Source: Hahella sp.
GTDB taxonomy: Bacteria; Pseudomonadota; Gammaproteobacteria; Pseudomonadales; Oleiphilaceae
Direction: 5' to 3'
Length of the DNA: 64,000 bases
NCBI GenBank assembly: GCA_028280065.1
Contig: JANQMN010000102.1
Location: 1-64,000 of the forward strand
Shown here: positions 28,653 to 37,009 of the stretch, piece after piece
How positions within the stretch are numbered: the stretch's first letter is position 1
Layout: each line of letters begins with the position of its first letter
Notes under the pieces: generated by a model
The model's input: only the letters and a program-made list of their open reading frames with translations
What the model was told of the DNA's origin: nothing
Database searches by the model: none
Program-made: the position numbers and the translations under genes

Positions 28653-29243
28653 ATGAACAGCTCCAACAGGCGAGACTATTACCGGGTCCATGACCGCGCA
28701 TATATAGAATTCGAGCGGCTTGACGGCAATTCCACAGAGTCGTCCGTTACCTTTCATCGACACCCGGCCTGCTTAGAACTGATGAACGAACTCCATACCC
28801 TCGATGCCGAAGGCAATCGTTTGCTTGCCCATATTCCTGACAAAGACAGAACGGTCGCGGCATTATTTCGGGTGATGAACAAAAAAGTCGATATGATTGC
28901 AAGAACACTGGTAATGGTCGATTCCCAACTTCCTAATCAAGACTATCAGGAAATCGACATCAGTGAAGGCGGCATGGCTTTTCACTCCGCCCAAACGTTG
29001 GAACCGGGCGAACGCATCGCATTGAAAGTGGTGCTAATCCCGGCTTTTCTTTCCTTTATCACCACCGCTGAAGTCGTGGCCACCGATGAGGAAAGCAACC
29101 TAACACCGCCGGATGCAAAACCGCACTGGGTGCGGGTAAATTTTATTGAACTGGAAGATCATCAACGTCAACTATTAGCTCGCCATATACTAAAACTGCA
29201 GCAACACCTGCGTCGCCGGGAGTACAATAATGGGAAAGGCTGA
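28653..29243 (+). CDS. PilZ domain c-di-GMP receptor protein
   Basis: 196 residues. It has RRDYYRVHDRAYIEF near the N-terminus (RxxxR part) and IDISEGGMAFHS (DxSxxG part) at about 107-118, the two halves of the PilZ c-di-GMP site. An extra helical region (about 30-95) separates them, which is longer than in single-domain PilZ proteins. The rest forms the PilZ barrel (ERIALKVVLIP, WVRVNFIEL). It is cytoplasmic, divergent from the lol genes by 127 bases. It could read c-di-GMP made by the GGDEF-EAL protein of this window, but that link is inference. Confidence 0.8.
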   Translation: MNSSNRRDYYRVHDRAYIEFERLDGNSTESSVTFHRHPACLELMNELHTLDAEGNRLLAHIPDKDRTVAALFRVMNKKVDMIARTLVMVDSQLPNQDYQEIDISEGGMAFHSAQTLEPGERIALKVVLIPAFLSFITTAEVVATDEESNLTPPDAKPHWVRVNFIELEDHQRQLLARHILKLQQHLRRREYNNGKG

Positions 29244-29301
29244 ATCCATGGCAAAAGAAAACCAGTCGCATAAACGTACAGATCTGAGTAAGGGATCGAC
29301 T

Positions 29302-29610
29302 ATGAAAATCCAACAAACTTTTCGTTATTTCGCCATCGGCATGCTCTACACCATGTGTGTCTCGGTGTTTCCTATTTCCGCCGAAACGATTGTCATTCCG
29401 GTGATGCAACAGGGTTCTGAAGAATTGCGGAAAATCCTGCCACAGGCTGGCGAGTCCATGCGTTCAGTGGAGCAACGCCTTGGCAGCCCTATAACAAAGC
29501 GTGGCCCGGTCGGTGATCCGCCGATAACTACCTGGACTTACCCGGAGTTCACCGTATATTTCGAGCATAGCCATGTGTTGCACAGCGTTGTGAATCCAAA
29601 AAGACGTTAA
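29302..29610 (+). CDS. Small periplasmic protein of unknown function
   Basis: 102 residues from ATG 29302, chosen because AAGGGA lies six bases upstream and a signal peptide begins there (MKIQQTFRYFAIGMLYTMCV, cleavage after ISA). An upstream ATG at 29230 is in frame and would overlap the PilZ gene. The mature part has RSVEQRLGSP, GPVGDPPITTWTYPEFTVYF and a basic end. The layout resembles small proteins of the SmpA/OmlA-like beta fold, but I cannot name the family. Likely co-transcribed with the PilZ gene. Confidence 0.6.
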   Translation: MKIQQTFRYFAIGMLYTMCVSVFPISAETIVIPVMQQGSEELRKILPQAGESMRSVEQRLGSPITKRGPVGDPPITTWTYPEFTVYFEHSHVLHSVVNPKRR

Positions 29611-29711
29611 CCCACGAATGTTGCCCGGCAATACGAATCGTCATTTAAAACATTCCCGCAATTATAAGCTTGGCGCACACCCTTACAACGAACCAACAGA
29701 AGAGGTAATCC

Positions 29712-30746
29712 TTGACCCAAATAAGACTGCCTGCGGAATGGGAGCCACAAGACGCCATTATGCTGACCTGGCCACATGCGCAAACCGATTGGGCGGAAGA
29801 CCTTCCCGCCGTAGAGAGTACTTTTCTCGCCATCGCCGAACTGGTCTGCCGGTATCAAAAGCTGCTGATAAGCTGCCAATCATTTGAACAGTTAGAAGCG
29901 ATTGCCGACACGCTGCACCAACGCCACATCGATCCGGCTCAAGTAGGCTTATTCTGCGTTCCTTCCAATGACAGCTGGGCACGGGATCATGGTCCTATTA
30001 CGATTTACGGTGGCGACGAACCGCTGTTACTGGACTTTCAGTTCAATGCTTGGGGCGGTAAATTTCTGTTTGAAAAAGACAATCAAATCACACCGACGTT
30101 GTTTGAGCTCGGCGCATTTGAAGGAGCCGGTATTCGCCATGTGGACTATATCCTGGAAGGCGGGTCCATTGAAACCGACGGCGTCGGCACTTTACTAACC
30201 ACTTCCACCTGCCTCTTGAGTCACACCCGAAATCCGGACGCCGACAAAAACAAAGTGGCAAAAAAACTCGCCGACTGGCTGGGCATCAAACGAATCCTCT
30301 GGCTTGACCACGGGCACCTGATCGGAGACGACACCGATGCCCATATCGATACCTTGGCGCGTTTCTGTTCGCCCGATACGCTATGTTATGTCAAGTGCGA
30401 GAACCCCGACGATCCGCATTTTGCCGACCTGGCCGCCATGGAGCGGCAACTCCAAGCTTTTACCGATCTGGAGGGTGAACCGTATAACCTGATTGCCTTG
30501 CCGATGGCGGAAAAGTACAGTGACCGGGATCAACGCCGCCTTCCTGCCACTTATGCAAATTTCCTTATCATCGACAACGCGGTACTGGTCCCGGCATACA
30601 ACTTACCCAGCGACGAAATCGCGCTGCAACGCCTGGCTGCCTGTTTTCCCGATAGGAAACTTCATCCGGTAGACTGCACTGCGCTCATTGAACAACATGG
30701 GAGTTTGCACTGTGTCACCATGCAGCTACCAGAAGGCGTTCTGTGA
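29712..30746 (+). CDS. aguA: Agmatine deiminase
   Basis: 344 residues from TTG 29712 (AGAGG upstream). It hydrolyses agmatine to N-carbamoylputrescine and ammonia. Guanidine-modifying fold signatures: PAEWEPQDAIMLTWPHAQTDW, NDSWARDHGP, EGGSIETDG, DHGHLIGDDTDAHIDTLARF and the catalytic Cys in HGSLHCVTMQ (about 333). All key residues are visible. The next gene, N-carbamoylputrescine amidase, completes putrescine synthesis, 59 bases downstream. Confidence 0.95.
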   Translation: MTQIRLPAEWEPQDAIMLTWPHAQTDWAEDLPAVESTFLAIAELVCRYQKLLISCQSFEQLEAIADTLHQRHIDPAQVGLFCVPSNDSWARDHGPITIYGGDEPLLLDFQFNAWGGKFLFEKDNQITPTLFELGAFEGAGIRHVDYILEGGSIETDGVGTLLTTSTCLLSHTRNPDADKNKVAKKLADWLGIKRILWLDHGHLIGDDTDAHIDTLARFCSPDTLCYVKCENPDDPHFADLAAMERQLQAFTDLEGEPYNLIALPMAEKYSDRDQRRLPATYANFLIIDNAVLVPAYNLPSDEIALQRLAACFPDRKLHPVDCTALIEQHGSLHCVTMQLPEGVL

Positions 30747-30805
30747 ACAGCGGGCACGATGTTCATATACCGGACTTATAACTGAAATTCGCAATGGAGT
30801 TAAAA

Positions 30806-31702
30806 ATGCTTAGAGTCGCCGCCGTGCAGCAGCACTGCTATGAGGATAAACAACAGAGTCTAGAGCTAACTGGCGACTTAATCGACCAGGCGGCTTCCCA
30901 AGGGGCTCAGCTGATTGTGCTACAGGAACTTCATGCGAGTTGGTATTTTTGCCAAAGCGAGGATGTCGGAAAGTTCGATCTGGCCGAATCCATTCCCGGC
31001 GAGACCACTGACTTTTTAAGCGCAAAGGCGAAGGAGCATAAGGCGGTTATTGTCGGTTCGATTTTCGAAAAGCGGGCTGCCGGCATCTACCACAATACCG
31101 CGGTGGTGTTCGACAGTGACGGCAGCATGGCAGGCCAATATCGGAAAATGCACATTCCGGACGATCCGGGATTCTATGAAAAATTCTACTTCACGCCGGG
31201 GGATGCCGAGGAAGGTTCCGGTTTCCAACCCATCGATACGACAGTCGGGCGGCTCGGCATATTAGTCTGTTGGGACCAATGGTTTCCCGAAGCCGCACGC
31301 CTGATGGCTCTGGCCGGAGCCGATTTGCTAATTTATCCCACCGCCATCGGCTGGGATGCCAATGATTCCCAACAAGAGCAAACCCGCCAATTGGACGCCT
31401 GGATGACCATCCAACGCTCCCATGCGGTAGCGAACAATCTACCGGTCGTCGTTGCAAACCGCGTGGGGCAGGAACCGGACCCTACCGGACAAACCCTTGG
31501 CACGGTATTCTGGGGTAATAGTTTCATCTGCGGTCACCAGGGCGAGATTATCGTTGAGGCAGACAGCCAGCTCACTCAAATCATTCATACCGAGCTAGAC
31601 TTTCAACGGACGGATGAAGTTAGAAGGATTTGGCCATATTTTCGTGACCGTAGAATCGATGCCTATGCCAAATTGACCAAACGCTATATAGATCCCGTAT
31701 AA
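30806..31702 (+). CDS. aguB: N-carbamoylputrescine amidase
   Basis: 298 residues; ATG 30806 has GGAG six bases upstream, better than ATG 30794. Nitrilase-family enzyme that splits N-carbamoylputrescine to putrescine, CO2 and ammonia. The Glu-Lys-Cys triad is in LQELHAS (about 41), YRKMHIPDDPGF (about 113) and LVCWDQWFPEAA (about 154). ANRVGQEPD and the tail RIWPYFRDRRIDAY fit the AguB group. Paired with aguA, it gives the arginine decarboxylase route to putrescine. Confidence 0.94.
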   Translation: MLRVAAVQQHCYEDKQQSLELTGDLIDQAASQGAQLIVLQELHASWYFCQSEDVGKFDLAESIPGETTDFLSAKAKEHKAVIVGSIFEKRAAGIYHNTAVVFDSDGSMAGQYRKMHIPDDPGFYEKFYFTPGDAEEGSGFQPIDTTVGRLGILVCWDQWFPEAARLMALAGADLLIYPTAIGWDANDSQQEQTRQLDAWMTIQRSHAVANNLPVVVANRVGQEPDPTGQTLGTVFWGNSFICGHQGEIIVEADSQLTQIIHTELDFQRTDEVRRIWPYFRDRRIDAYAKLTKRYIDPV

Positions 31703-31751
31703 AGCTGAATACCACACAAGCCAACCCATTCCGCCCGAAATAGGACCTACT

Positions 31752-32660
31752 ATGGCCAGCCAGATACATCAAGCTCTTAAGCAGATGGGGACAATCGTTT
31801 TGGGTAAAGACCAGCAAATCAAGCTGGCGCTGACCTGTCTGTTCTGCGAAGGGCATTTGCTGATTGAGGATCTACCCGGCATGGGTAAAACCACTCTTGC
31901 GCATACTATCGCCCAAACCTTGGGACTGAGTTACAACCGGATTCAATTTACCAGCGATCTGTTACCTTCAGACCTGATCGGCATAAATCTATTCGACCGC
32001 AATAAGAGCGAGTTTACTTTTCACAAGGGTCCCTTGTTTTCTCAAATCGTCCTGGGCGACGAAATTAACCGCGCCACTCCCAAGGCGCAAAGTGCGTTAC
32101 TGGAAGCCATGGAGGAAAGGCAAATTACCGTGGAAGGCACTACCTATCCTTTGCCCCGGCCTTTTTTTGTGATTGCTACCCAAAACCCGACCGAGCAATC
32201 AGGCACCTTTCTCCTCCCGGAATCACAGATGGACCGCTTTTTTATGCGCCTGCATCTCGGTTACCCCCCGGAAGAGGCGGAACGGGAACTGTTGATGGGC
32301 GTTGACCGGAAACACCTGCTGAAACAGCTGAAACCCATTATGGGGACTGAAGTTTTGCAAGAACACCAGACGCAGTTGGAAAAGGTGAAAGCCAGCGAAA
32401 CCTTAATCGACTATATTCAACGGATCGTCGCTTACACCAGATCGCACAGCGGTTTTAAAGACGGTCTTTCACCTCGGGGCGCCATGGCACTGTTAAAAGC
32501 CGCAAAAGGTTGGGCTTATGTCGAGGGCCGGGGACATGTACTGCCCGATGACGTGCAGATGGTTCTGCCGTCGGTAGCGGAGCACAGACTTGGCGGTTCC
32601 AGCCGCTCGGAACATCATCCGCTGTGCAATCAAATATTGAAGGAAGTTAGCGTACTTTAA
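31752..32660 (+). CDS. MoxR-family AAA+ ATPase
   Basis: 302 residues. Walker A DLPGMGKTTLAHTIA (about 37-51), Walker B QIVLGDEINRATPKAQSALLEAMEE, sensor 1 FFVIATQNPTEQSGTFLLPESQMDRF and sensor 2 SPRGAMALLKAAK. MoxR ATPases act as chaperones and usually sit with DUF58 and VWA or transglutaminase genes; none are here. The next gene is a Ser/Thr kinase 140 bases on, an unusual partner. Function is not deducible further. Confidence 0.88.
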   Translation: MASQIHQALKQMGTIVLGKDQQIKLALTCLFCEGHLLIEDLPGMGKTTLAHTIAQTLGLSYNRIQFTSDLLPSDLIGINLFDRNKSEFTFHKGPLFSQIVLGDEINRATPKAQSALLEAMEERQITVEGTTYPLPRPFFVIATQNPTEQSGTFLLPESQMDRFFMRLHLGYPPEEAERELLMGVDRKHLLKQLKPIMGTEVLQEHQTQLEKVKASETLIDYIQRIVAYTRSHSGFKDGLSPRGAMALLKAAKGWAYVEGRGHVLPDDVQMVLPSVAEHRLGGSSRSEHHPLCNQILKEVSVL

Positions 32661-32800
32661 GCGCTTATAAATAAACACAGACCTTTAATTTTTAGCCTAT
32701 CGCTGAAAAAATATTGGATAATAGTTTCAAAAATAATCGCAATCCCGTTTTATCCTGTGCAAATAGTTGACTCGAGTTTGTGCTCGCAGTGGAGGCGAAC

Positions 32801-34993
32801 ATGACACCCACGATACCAGGCTATGAAGTATTCGAGCTGATCGGACAAGGCGGCATGGCCCGTATTTATCGCGCCCGCCAGACCCGGCTGGAGCGTGAAG
32901 TCGCCCTCAAAGTCATGTCGCGCAGCGTTTCGGAAGACGCCACCTTCGCAGAACGCTTCATTCGGGAAGCCCGAATTGCAGCGAATCTCAACCATCCCCA
33001 TATCATTCATATCTATGATGTCAATCACTTCGAAGATACGCTGTTTCTATCGATGGAGTACATACGCCACGGTGACTTAACCAACAAAATGGAACTTGGC
33101 GATCTGACACGGGATGCTATCGTCAATATCATCAATTCACTTTGCAGTGCCTTGGACTATGCCCACCAGAACGGCTATATACACCGGGATATCAAACCTG
33201 CAAACGTGCTATTCAAGGATGAAAACTACATCACCCTTTCCGATTTCGGCATTGCCCGGGCAATCTCCACCGATGCCAATTTAACCCGCACCGGCACGGT
33301 TATCGGCACGCCATCCTACATGAGCCCGGAACAGGCCCAAGGTCTTGAGCTAACCGGCATGTCGGACCTGTACAGTCTGGCCGTCATTGCCTATCAACTG
33401 GTAACCGGTCAGTTGCCTTTTATCGCCGACTCTTCCATCAGTGTCGCCATCAAGCACATTTACGAACCCATACCCCGATTGCCGGCGGAACTGACCGATT
33501 TACAGCCCTTTTTCGACAAAGCCTTGGCCAAAAACCCGCCCAACAGGTTTGCTAATGGCGCTGACTTATCGGCAGCTTTTGCCGACGCTGTTGCACGCCA
33601 TAAAGGACCGTTAGGTATGATGGCGGCAGTTCCAAGTGCGGACAAGGTGTCCCCGGTTAACCGGGATTCGACCGTCGCCAGAACAGATGAACCGGCGAAA
33701 CCGCTTACTGCGGAACAACTGCTCAATAGTGCCGGGAAATCAGGTACGGTTGCGGAAAAGTCTCCTATATTGGATGCGCTCGACAGTCCCGGGCAAGCAG
33801 TGTCTTCGGGTAAGCCACAAAGCGCTGACCGCTCTCCCACAAACCCGCTTCCGAGGGTGGTCACCGACTGGCTGACAAAACTGCGACCTTCCGAGAAGAA
33901 ACCTGTCATTCTGGCAGCAGTTGCCGTTGCCGGCTTGTTTATCGGCTTAATTTTCGGTTTTGCCAATGACTGGTTCAGTAGCGGCGAGCAGTTAACTCCG
34001 GTTCAGCAACAGCGGGTTACCCAGCTCCTGCAACAGGCGGCCCAACTGCGTCAGGCAGGACAATTGGTGGAACCTGCCGGCGCTAACGCGTACGAAAAAT
34101 ACCTGGCTATTCTCGCCATATCTCACGAAGATCCAGCGGCGGAAGCCGGTATTGAGGAACTCACCAAACATTTTATCGAACGAACCAAGATCGAAACGGC
34201 ACAGGGAAATTTGCTCGGTGCAGAAAACAGCCTGATGAAACTTCGCGAACTTTCTCCGAATTCGAAGCAAATCAGTTCACTTGAGCAAGCAATTGCCGAA
34301 GCTACCGAAGCACAACAGGCGCAATTTGAAACTCAGCAGGCAGAGCAGCAAAAACGCCGGGAACGCATCGCCTTGCAACTCAGCGTGGCCAACCAGCAAC
34401 TTGCCGAAGGCCAAATTGCAGCGGCAATCAGCACTTATCAGGCCGTATTACCTTTGGAACCCGACTCTGAAGAGGCGCGCGCCGCACTACAGGGAATTGT
34501 CGATACCCAACTTCAAGCAGCGCAGCAAAAAGTCAAAGCCAGAGTGTTCGACCAAGCCGGATCCGAGTTGGATCTCGCCATGAGCGCTGCCGAAGCGCTC
34601 AATGAACCGCGGGTTATACAGCAGGTGACAAAGAAGATTAGTATGCTGGACAGGCAAAAACAACGGAGTCAATCCGTCAGTAAAATCAGCAGCCTCATCA
34701 GCGCCGGCAATCAAGCCTTTAAAAATGACCGTCTGGACTCGCCCCCGAACAAGAATGCTTATCACTACTACAAGGCGGCATTGAAAGTTGATCCGAAAAA
34801 TACCGAAGCACAACGCGGATTGAAAAAAGTCTTCAACCGGCTATCGACGCAGGCCTATAAAAGCATGAACGACGGAAATATTGACGCCGCAAGAAGTTAT
34901 ATCTCCCGTTTAGAAAAGCTCGCGCCTAACCATGATCAGCTTAATACGTTGCGGGTTTATCTAAAGCGCGCGGCTAAGCGCGCTAATCGTTAA
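32801..34993 (+). CDS. Transmembrane Ser/Thr protein kinase (PknB-like) with TPR/coiled-coil region
   Basis: 730 residues from ATG 32801 (GGAGG six bases upstream; a GTG at 32780 is less likely). Kinase domain about 8-270: glycine loop LIGQGGMARIYRA, VAIK-type Lys in EVALKVMS (about 36), IHRDIKPANVLF (HRD, about 128), SDFGIARA (DFG, about 148), GTPSYMSPEQAQG. Residues 270-365 form a low-complexity linker. A membrane helix lies at about 368-390 and the C-terminal half (about 400-725) is Gln/Ala-rich helical repeats with TPR-like phasing (LKVDPKNTEAQRGLKKV). The kinase is cytoplasmic, the repeats periplasmic. Targets unknown. Confidence 0.9.
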   Translation: MTPTIPGYEVFELIGQGGMARIYRARQTRLEREVALKVMSRSVSEDATFAERFIREARIAANLNHPHIIHIYDVNHFEDTLFLSMEYIRHGDLTNKMELGDLTRDAIVNIINSLCSALDYAHQNGYIHRDIKPANVLFKDENYITLSDFGIARAISTDANLTRTGTVIGTPSYMSPEQAQGLELTGMSDLYSLAVIAYQLVTGQLPFIADSSISVAIKHIYEPIPRLPAELTDLQPFFDKALAKNPPNRFANGADLSAAFADAVARHKGPLGMMAAVPSADKVSPVNRDSTVARTDEPAKPLTAEQLLNSAGKSGTVAEKSPILDALDSPGQAVSSGKPQSADRSPTNPLPRVVTDWLTKLRPSEKKPVILAAVAVAGLFIGLIFGFANDWFSSGEQLTPVQQQRVTQLLQQAAQLRQAGQLVEPAGANAYEKYLAILAISHEDPAAEAGIEELTKHFIERTKIETAQGNLLGAENSLMKLRELSPNSKQISSLEQAIAEATEAQQAQFETQQAEQQKRRERIALQLSVANQQLAEGQIAAAISTYQAVLPLEPDSEEARAALQGIVDTQLQAAQQKVKARVFDQAGSELDLAMSAAEALNEPRVIQQVTKKISMLDRQKQRSQSVSKISSLISAGNQAFKNDRLDSPPNKNAYHYYKAALKVDPKNTEAQRGLKKVFNRLSTQAYKSMNDGNIDAARSYISRLEKLAPNHDQLNTLRVYLKRAAKRANR

Positions 34994-35032
34994 GCTGCAT
35001 TCCGGGGTAACCTCCGGATTTCGAACGTCGGA

Positions 35033-35722
35033 CTACCGTCTGGCCATTTGCATGTTTACATCCTGAACAAAGCTATCGTAAATAGCACGGGTTAACTCCG
35101 GATATTCAAAATCACTCTTCATATTGTAGATCCAGGCGTAACGCTCATATTCAGGAGAATCGTAGATTTTGGATACGACAACATCGCCATTTTTTTGATC
35201 GATAAGTTCCAGCTGCAGACTCACCTGATTGCTAACGTAGTTGACCGGTAGACCGAGAACCCACGCGACGGGAGCATAAACGCTCAATCCATAAGAGTAC
35301 AAGGTTCCCGCATAATCGGTGGCCAGAATGGTGCCCTTGACAACATAATCTGCGCCTTCGGAGTTGCGATCGAATCTCGCGTTTTCAAATAAGTCGCGGT
35401 GCTCTATTTCGTGCGCGAGTGCAATGGCAAAATCTTCGGTGGGTTCAAAATTTTCCCATTCACCGGAAGCGACGTGAAAATCCTTTCCTTCCGGTACGTT
35501 CAACTCGGCCTTTGTAAAAGGTACCAGAGGTACGATAGACCACCCCAGGGAATCCCAGTTTTGGTTTTTACGTTTGTCTTCGAAAGGCAAAACGACGACA
35601 GATTGGCTTCTTGCTTGCTGGCCAGGTTGCGCTTCTGAATAATAAACCCAGGAACGTTGCGTAGTGCAGCCTGTAGTTGCGATCACCAGGAAAAGTGAGA
35701 TTACGAGGATACCGTTTTTCAT
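35033..35722 (-). CDS. Hypothetical lipoprotein
   Basis: 229 residues. Lipobox LVIATTGC (Cys about residue 19). The mature part starts with a flexible stretch, then VVVLPFEDKRKNQNWDSLGW and VKGTILATDYAG, a pattern of outer-membrane-associated lipoproteins that assemble on a beta sandwich (GNA1162/CsgG-like feel), but I cannot assign the family. Convergent with the kinase gene, 39 bases apart. Confidence 0.6.
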   Translation of the reverse strand: MKNGILVISLFLVIATTGCTTQRSWVYYSEAQPGQQARSQSVVVLPFEDKRKNQNWDSLGWSIVPLVPFTKAELNVPEGKDFHVASGEWENFEPTEDFAIALAHEIEHRDLFENARFDRNSEGADYVVKGTILATDYAGTLYSYGLSVYAPVAWVLGLPVNYVSNQVSLQLELIDQKNGDVVVSKIYDSPEYERYAWIYNMKSDFEYPELTRAIYDSFVQDVNMQMARR

Positions 35723-35895
35723 TTCATGTTCTCTATATCAGCTTGTTATCTTCTAAAAGATATGAGAGCAGAGTGAATCCGGTCTTAATTCAACCTTAAC
35801 CTAACTTGAATATCTTTAAAGAGACATTGCTGACTCACGTACAAAGGAGTCAGCAAAACCGCAAGAAAAACTTCCGAACCCTTGGCCAACCGGCC

Positions 35896-36393
35896 TTAGG
35901 CGATAGACGAGGACATTCGAAGTTGCCGATTCTGTGCCCGGATATATTCACGGCTGCAAAAGAGATCCGGATCAAGGATGGGAACCGATTGTCCTTCATG
36001 CACATAACCGGAGATCATACAGTGCTTCAACAACCCGCACTCCTCCGAACTAAAGGCGGCAAAGCTGCCATCTGTAATCTGTTGTTTCTTTGGACTGCCC
36101 GAGACGCGTATTCCAATATTATTCAGTCCTCCCAAGGCACGGACTCTTACCAGCAATACATCTTCTCTTGACACCTCCGTGCTAAGGCTATTCTTTGTCT
36201 GCTTGGAACAAAAGACTGGAATTGGAATGCCGGACCAAAGTACGATTTGACCGCAGCAAGGTTCACACATGGGAACAAAATGAAGTTCGGCTCCGTTTAA
36301 AAAAGCCTGAATACTGGCATCAATAAATGCCATCGGCTGACCACTGTCATTGTCAACCTGCCAGACGAAGAGATTCCGTGTTTGATAGGTCAT
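35896..36393 (-). CDS. Divergent CheW-like protein, last gene of the chemosensory operon
   Basis: 165 residues; AGGA lies just before ATG 36393. A CheW-like pattern can be followed: FLNGAELHFVPMCEPCCGQ, IVLWSGIPIPVF, LLVRVRALGGLNNIGIRVSG and GQSVPILDPDLF. It is shorter than usual and carries a CxxCC cluster plus five other Cys, which is atypical. It overlaps the upstream CheW-like gene by 41 bases, so it belongs to the same operon. The probable role is a coupling or adaptor subunit of the array; certainty is limited. Confidence 0.55.
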   Translation of the reverse strand: MTYQTRNLFVWQVDNDSGQPMAFIDASIQAFLNGAELHFVPMCEPCCGQIVLWSGIPIPVFCSKQTKNSLSTEVSREDVLLVRVRALGGLNNIGIRVSGSPKKQQITDGSFAAFSSEECGLLKHCMISGYVHEGQSVPILDPDLFCSREYIRAQNRQLRMSSSIA

Positions 36394-37009
36394 TTCCTAG
36401 CGCTCCTTCGAAATACTGAATAAGTCGGTCCGCTGTGGTAAAAGGTAGCCAACAAGCGCCTTCCCTGGCTGTGGCCAACTCCTGTTCTTTTGCTTGGCCG
36501 GACACATCCGCCAACTCCCTGTTGTAAGGAGTGTCCGCATTGCTCAACATCGGTTCATGCAAAATCTCGACAACCCCAACAATGGGGCCAAAGCCCACCA
36601 TAAATTCAGGCAGGGCATGGGGATTTGAAATACACATTATCGGTTGCAAGGATTCACAGGCGATTGCGATAGAGGGTCGGCTTTTCTCACTGTCATCCAG
36701 GGCTTTGGAAAAGCGCAACAATGCTACCAGCTTATCCGTCTCCGTCACGCCGAGATTGGGAATGAAACCATCGCGTAGGCTATATACCGGGTAACGAACG
36801 CCGCCAAAACTTATGAAGGGCAACTCACCAATCGCGCCGAGCAGTTGCGTTTGCACATCCGCACCTTGGGCCAGAAACAGGATATCTTCTACCGCTATCA
36901 CCAGTGTCTGTCCGGCAATCGATAGTTGATAGACAGCTTTCATTGCCGCCGAACCGGTAACCCGTAACGACGGTTTTACATTTTCATCCCTGTTCTGAAG
37001 GTAAGTCAT
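36353..37009 (-). CDS. CheW-like adaptor (ChpC position)
   Basis: 218 residues. Start taken at ATG 37009, which overlaps the TGA of the CheA gene as ATGA and has GGAG eight bases upstream. VYQLSIAGQTLVIAVEDILFL and ELPFISFGGVRYPVYSL give the CheW opening strands, and a second half (about 90-160) with SIAIACESLQPI keeps the fold. It lies directly after the CheA-like gene, the place of chpC in pseudomonads. The sequence is divergent; the assignment leans on position. Confidence 0.6.
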   Translation of the reverse strand: MTYLQNRDENVKPSLRVTGSAAMKAVYQLSIAGQTLVIAVEDILFLAQGADVQTQLLGAIGELPFISFGGVRYPVYSLRDGFIPNLGVTETDKLVALLRFSKALDDSEKSRPSIAIACESLQPIMCISNPHALPEFMVGFGPIVGVVEILHEPMLSNADTPYNRELADVSGQAKEQELATAREGACWLPFTTADRLIQYFEGALGNDLSNTESLRLAG

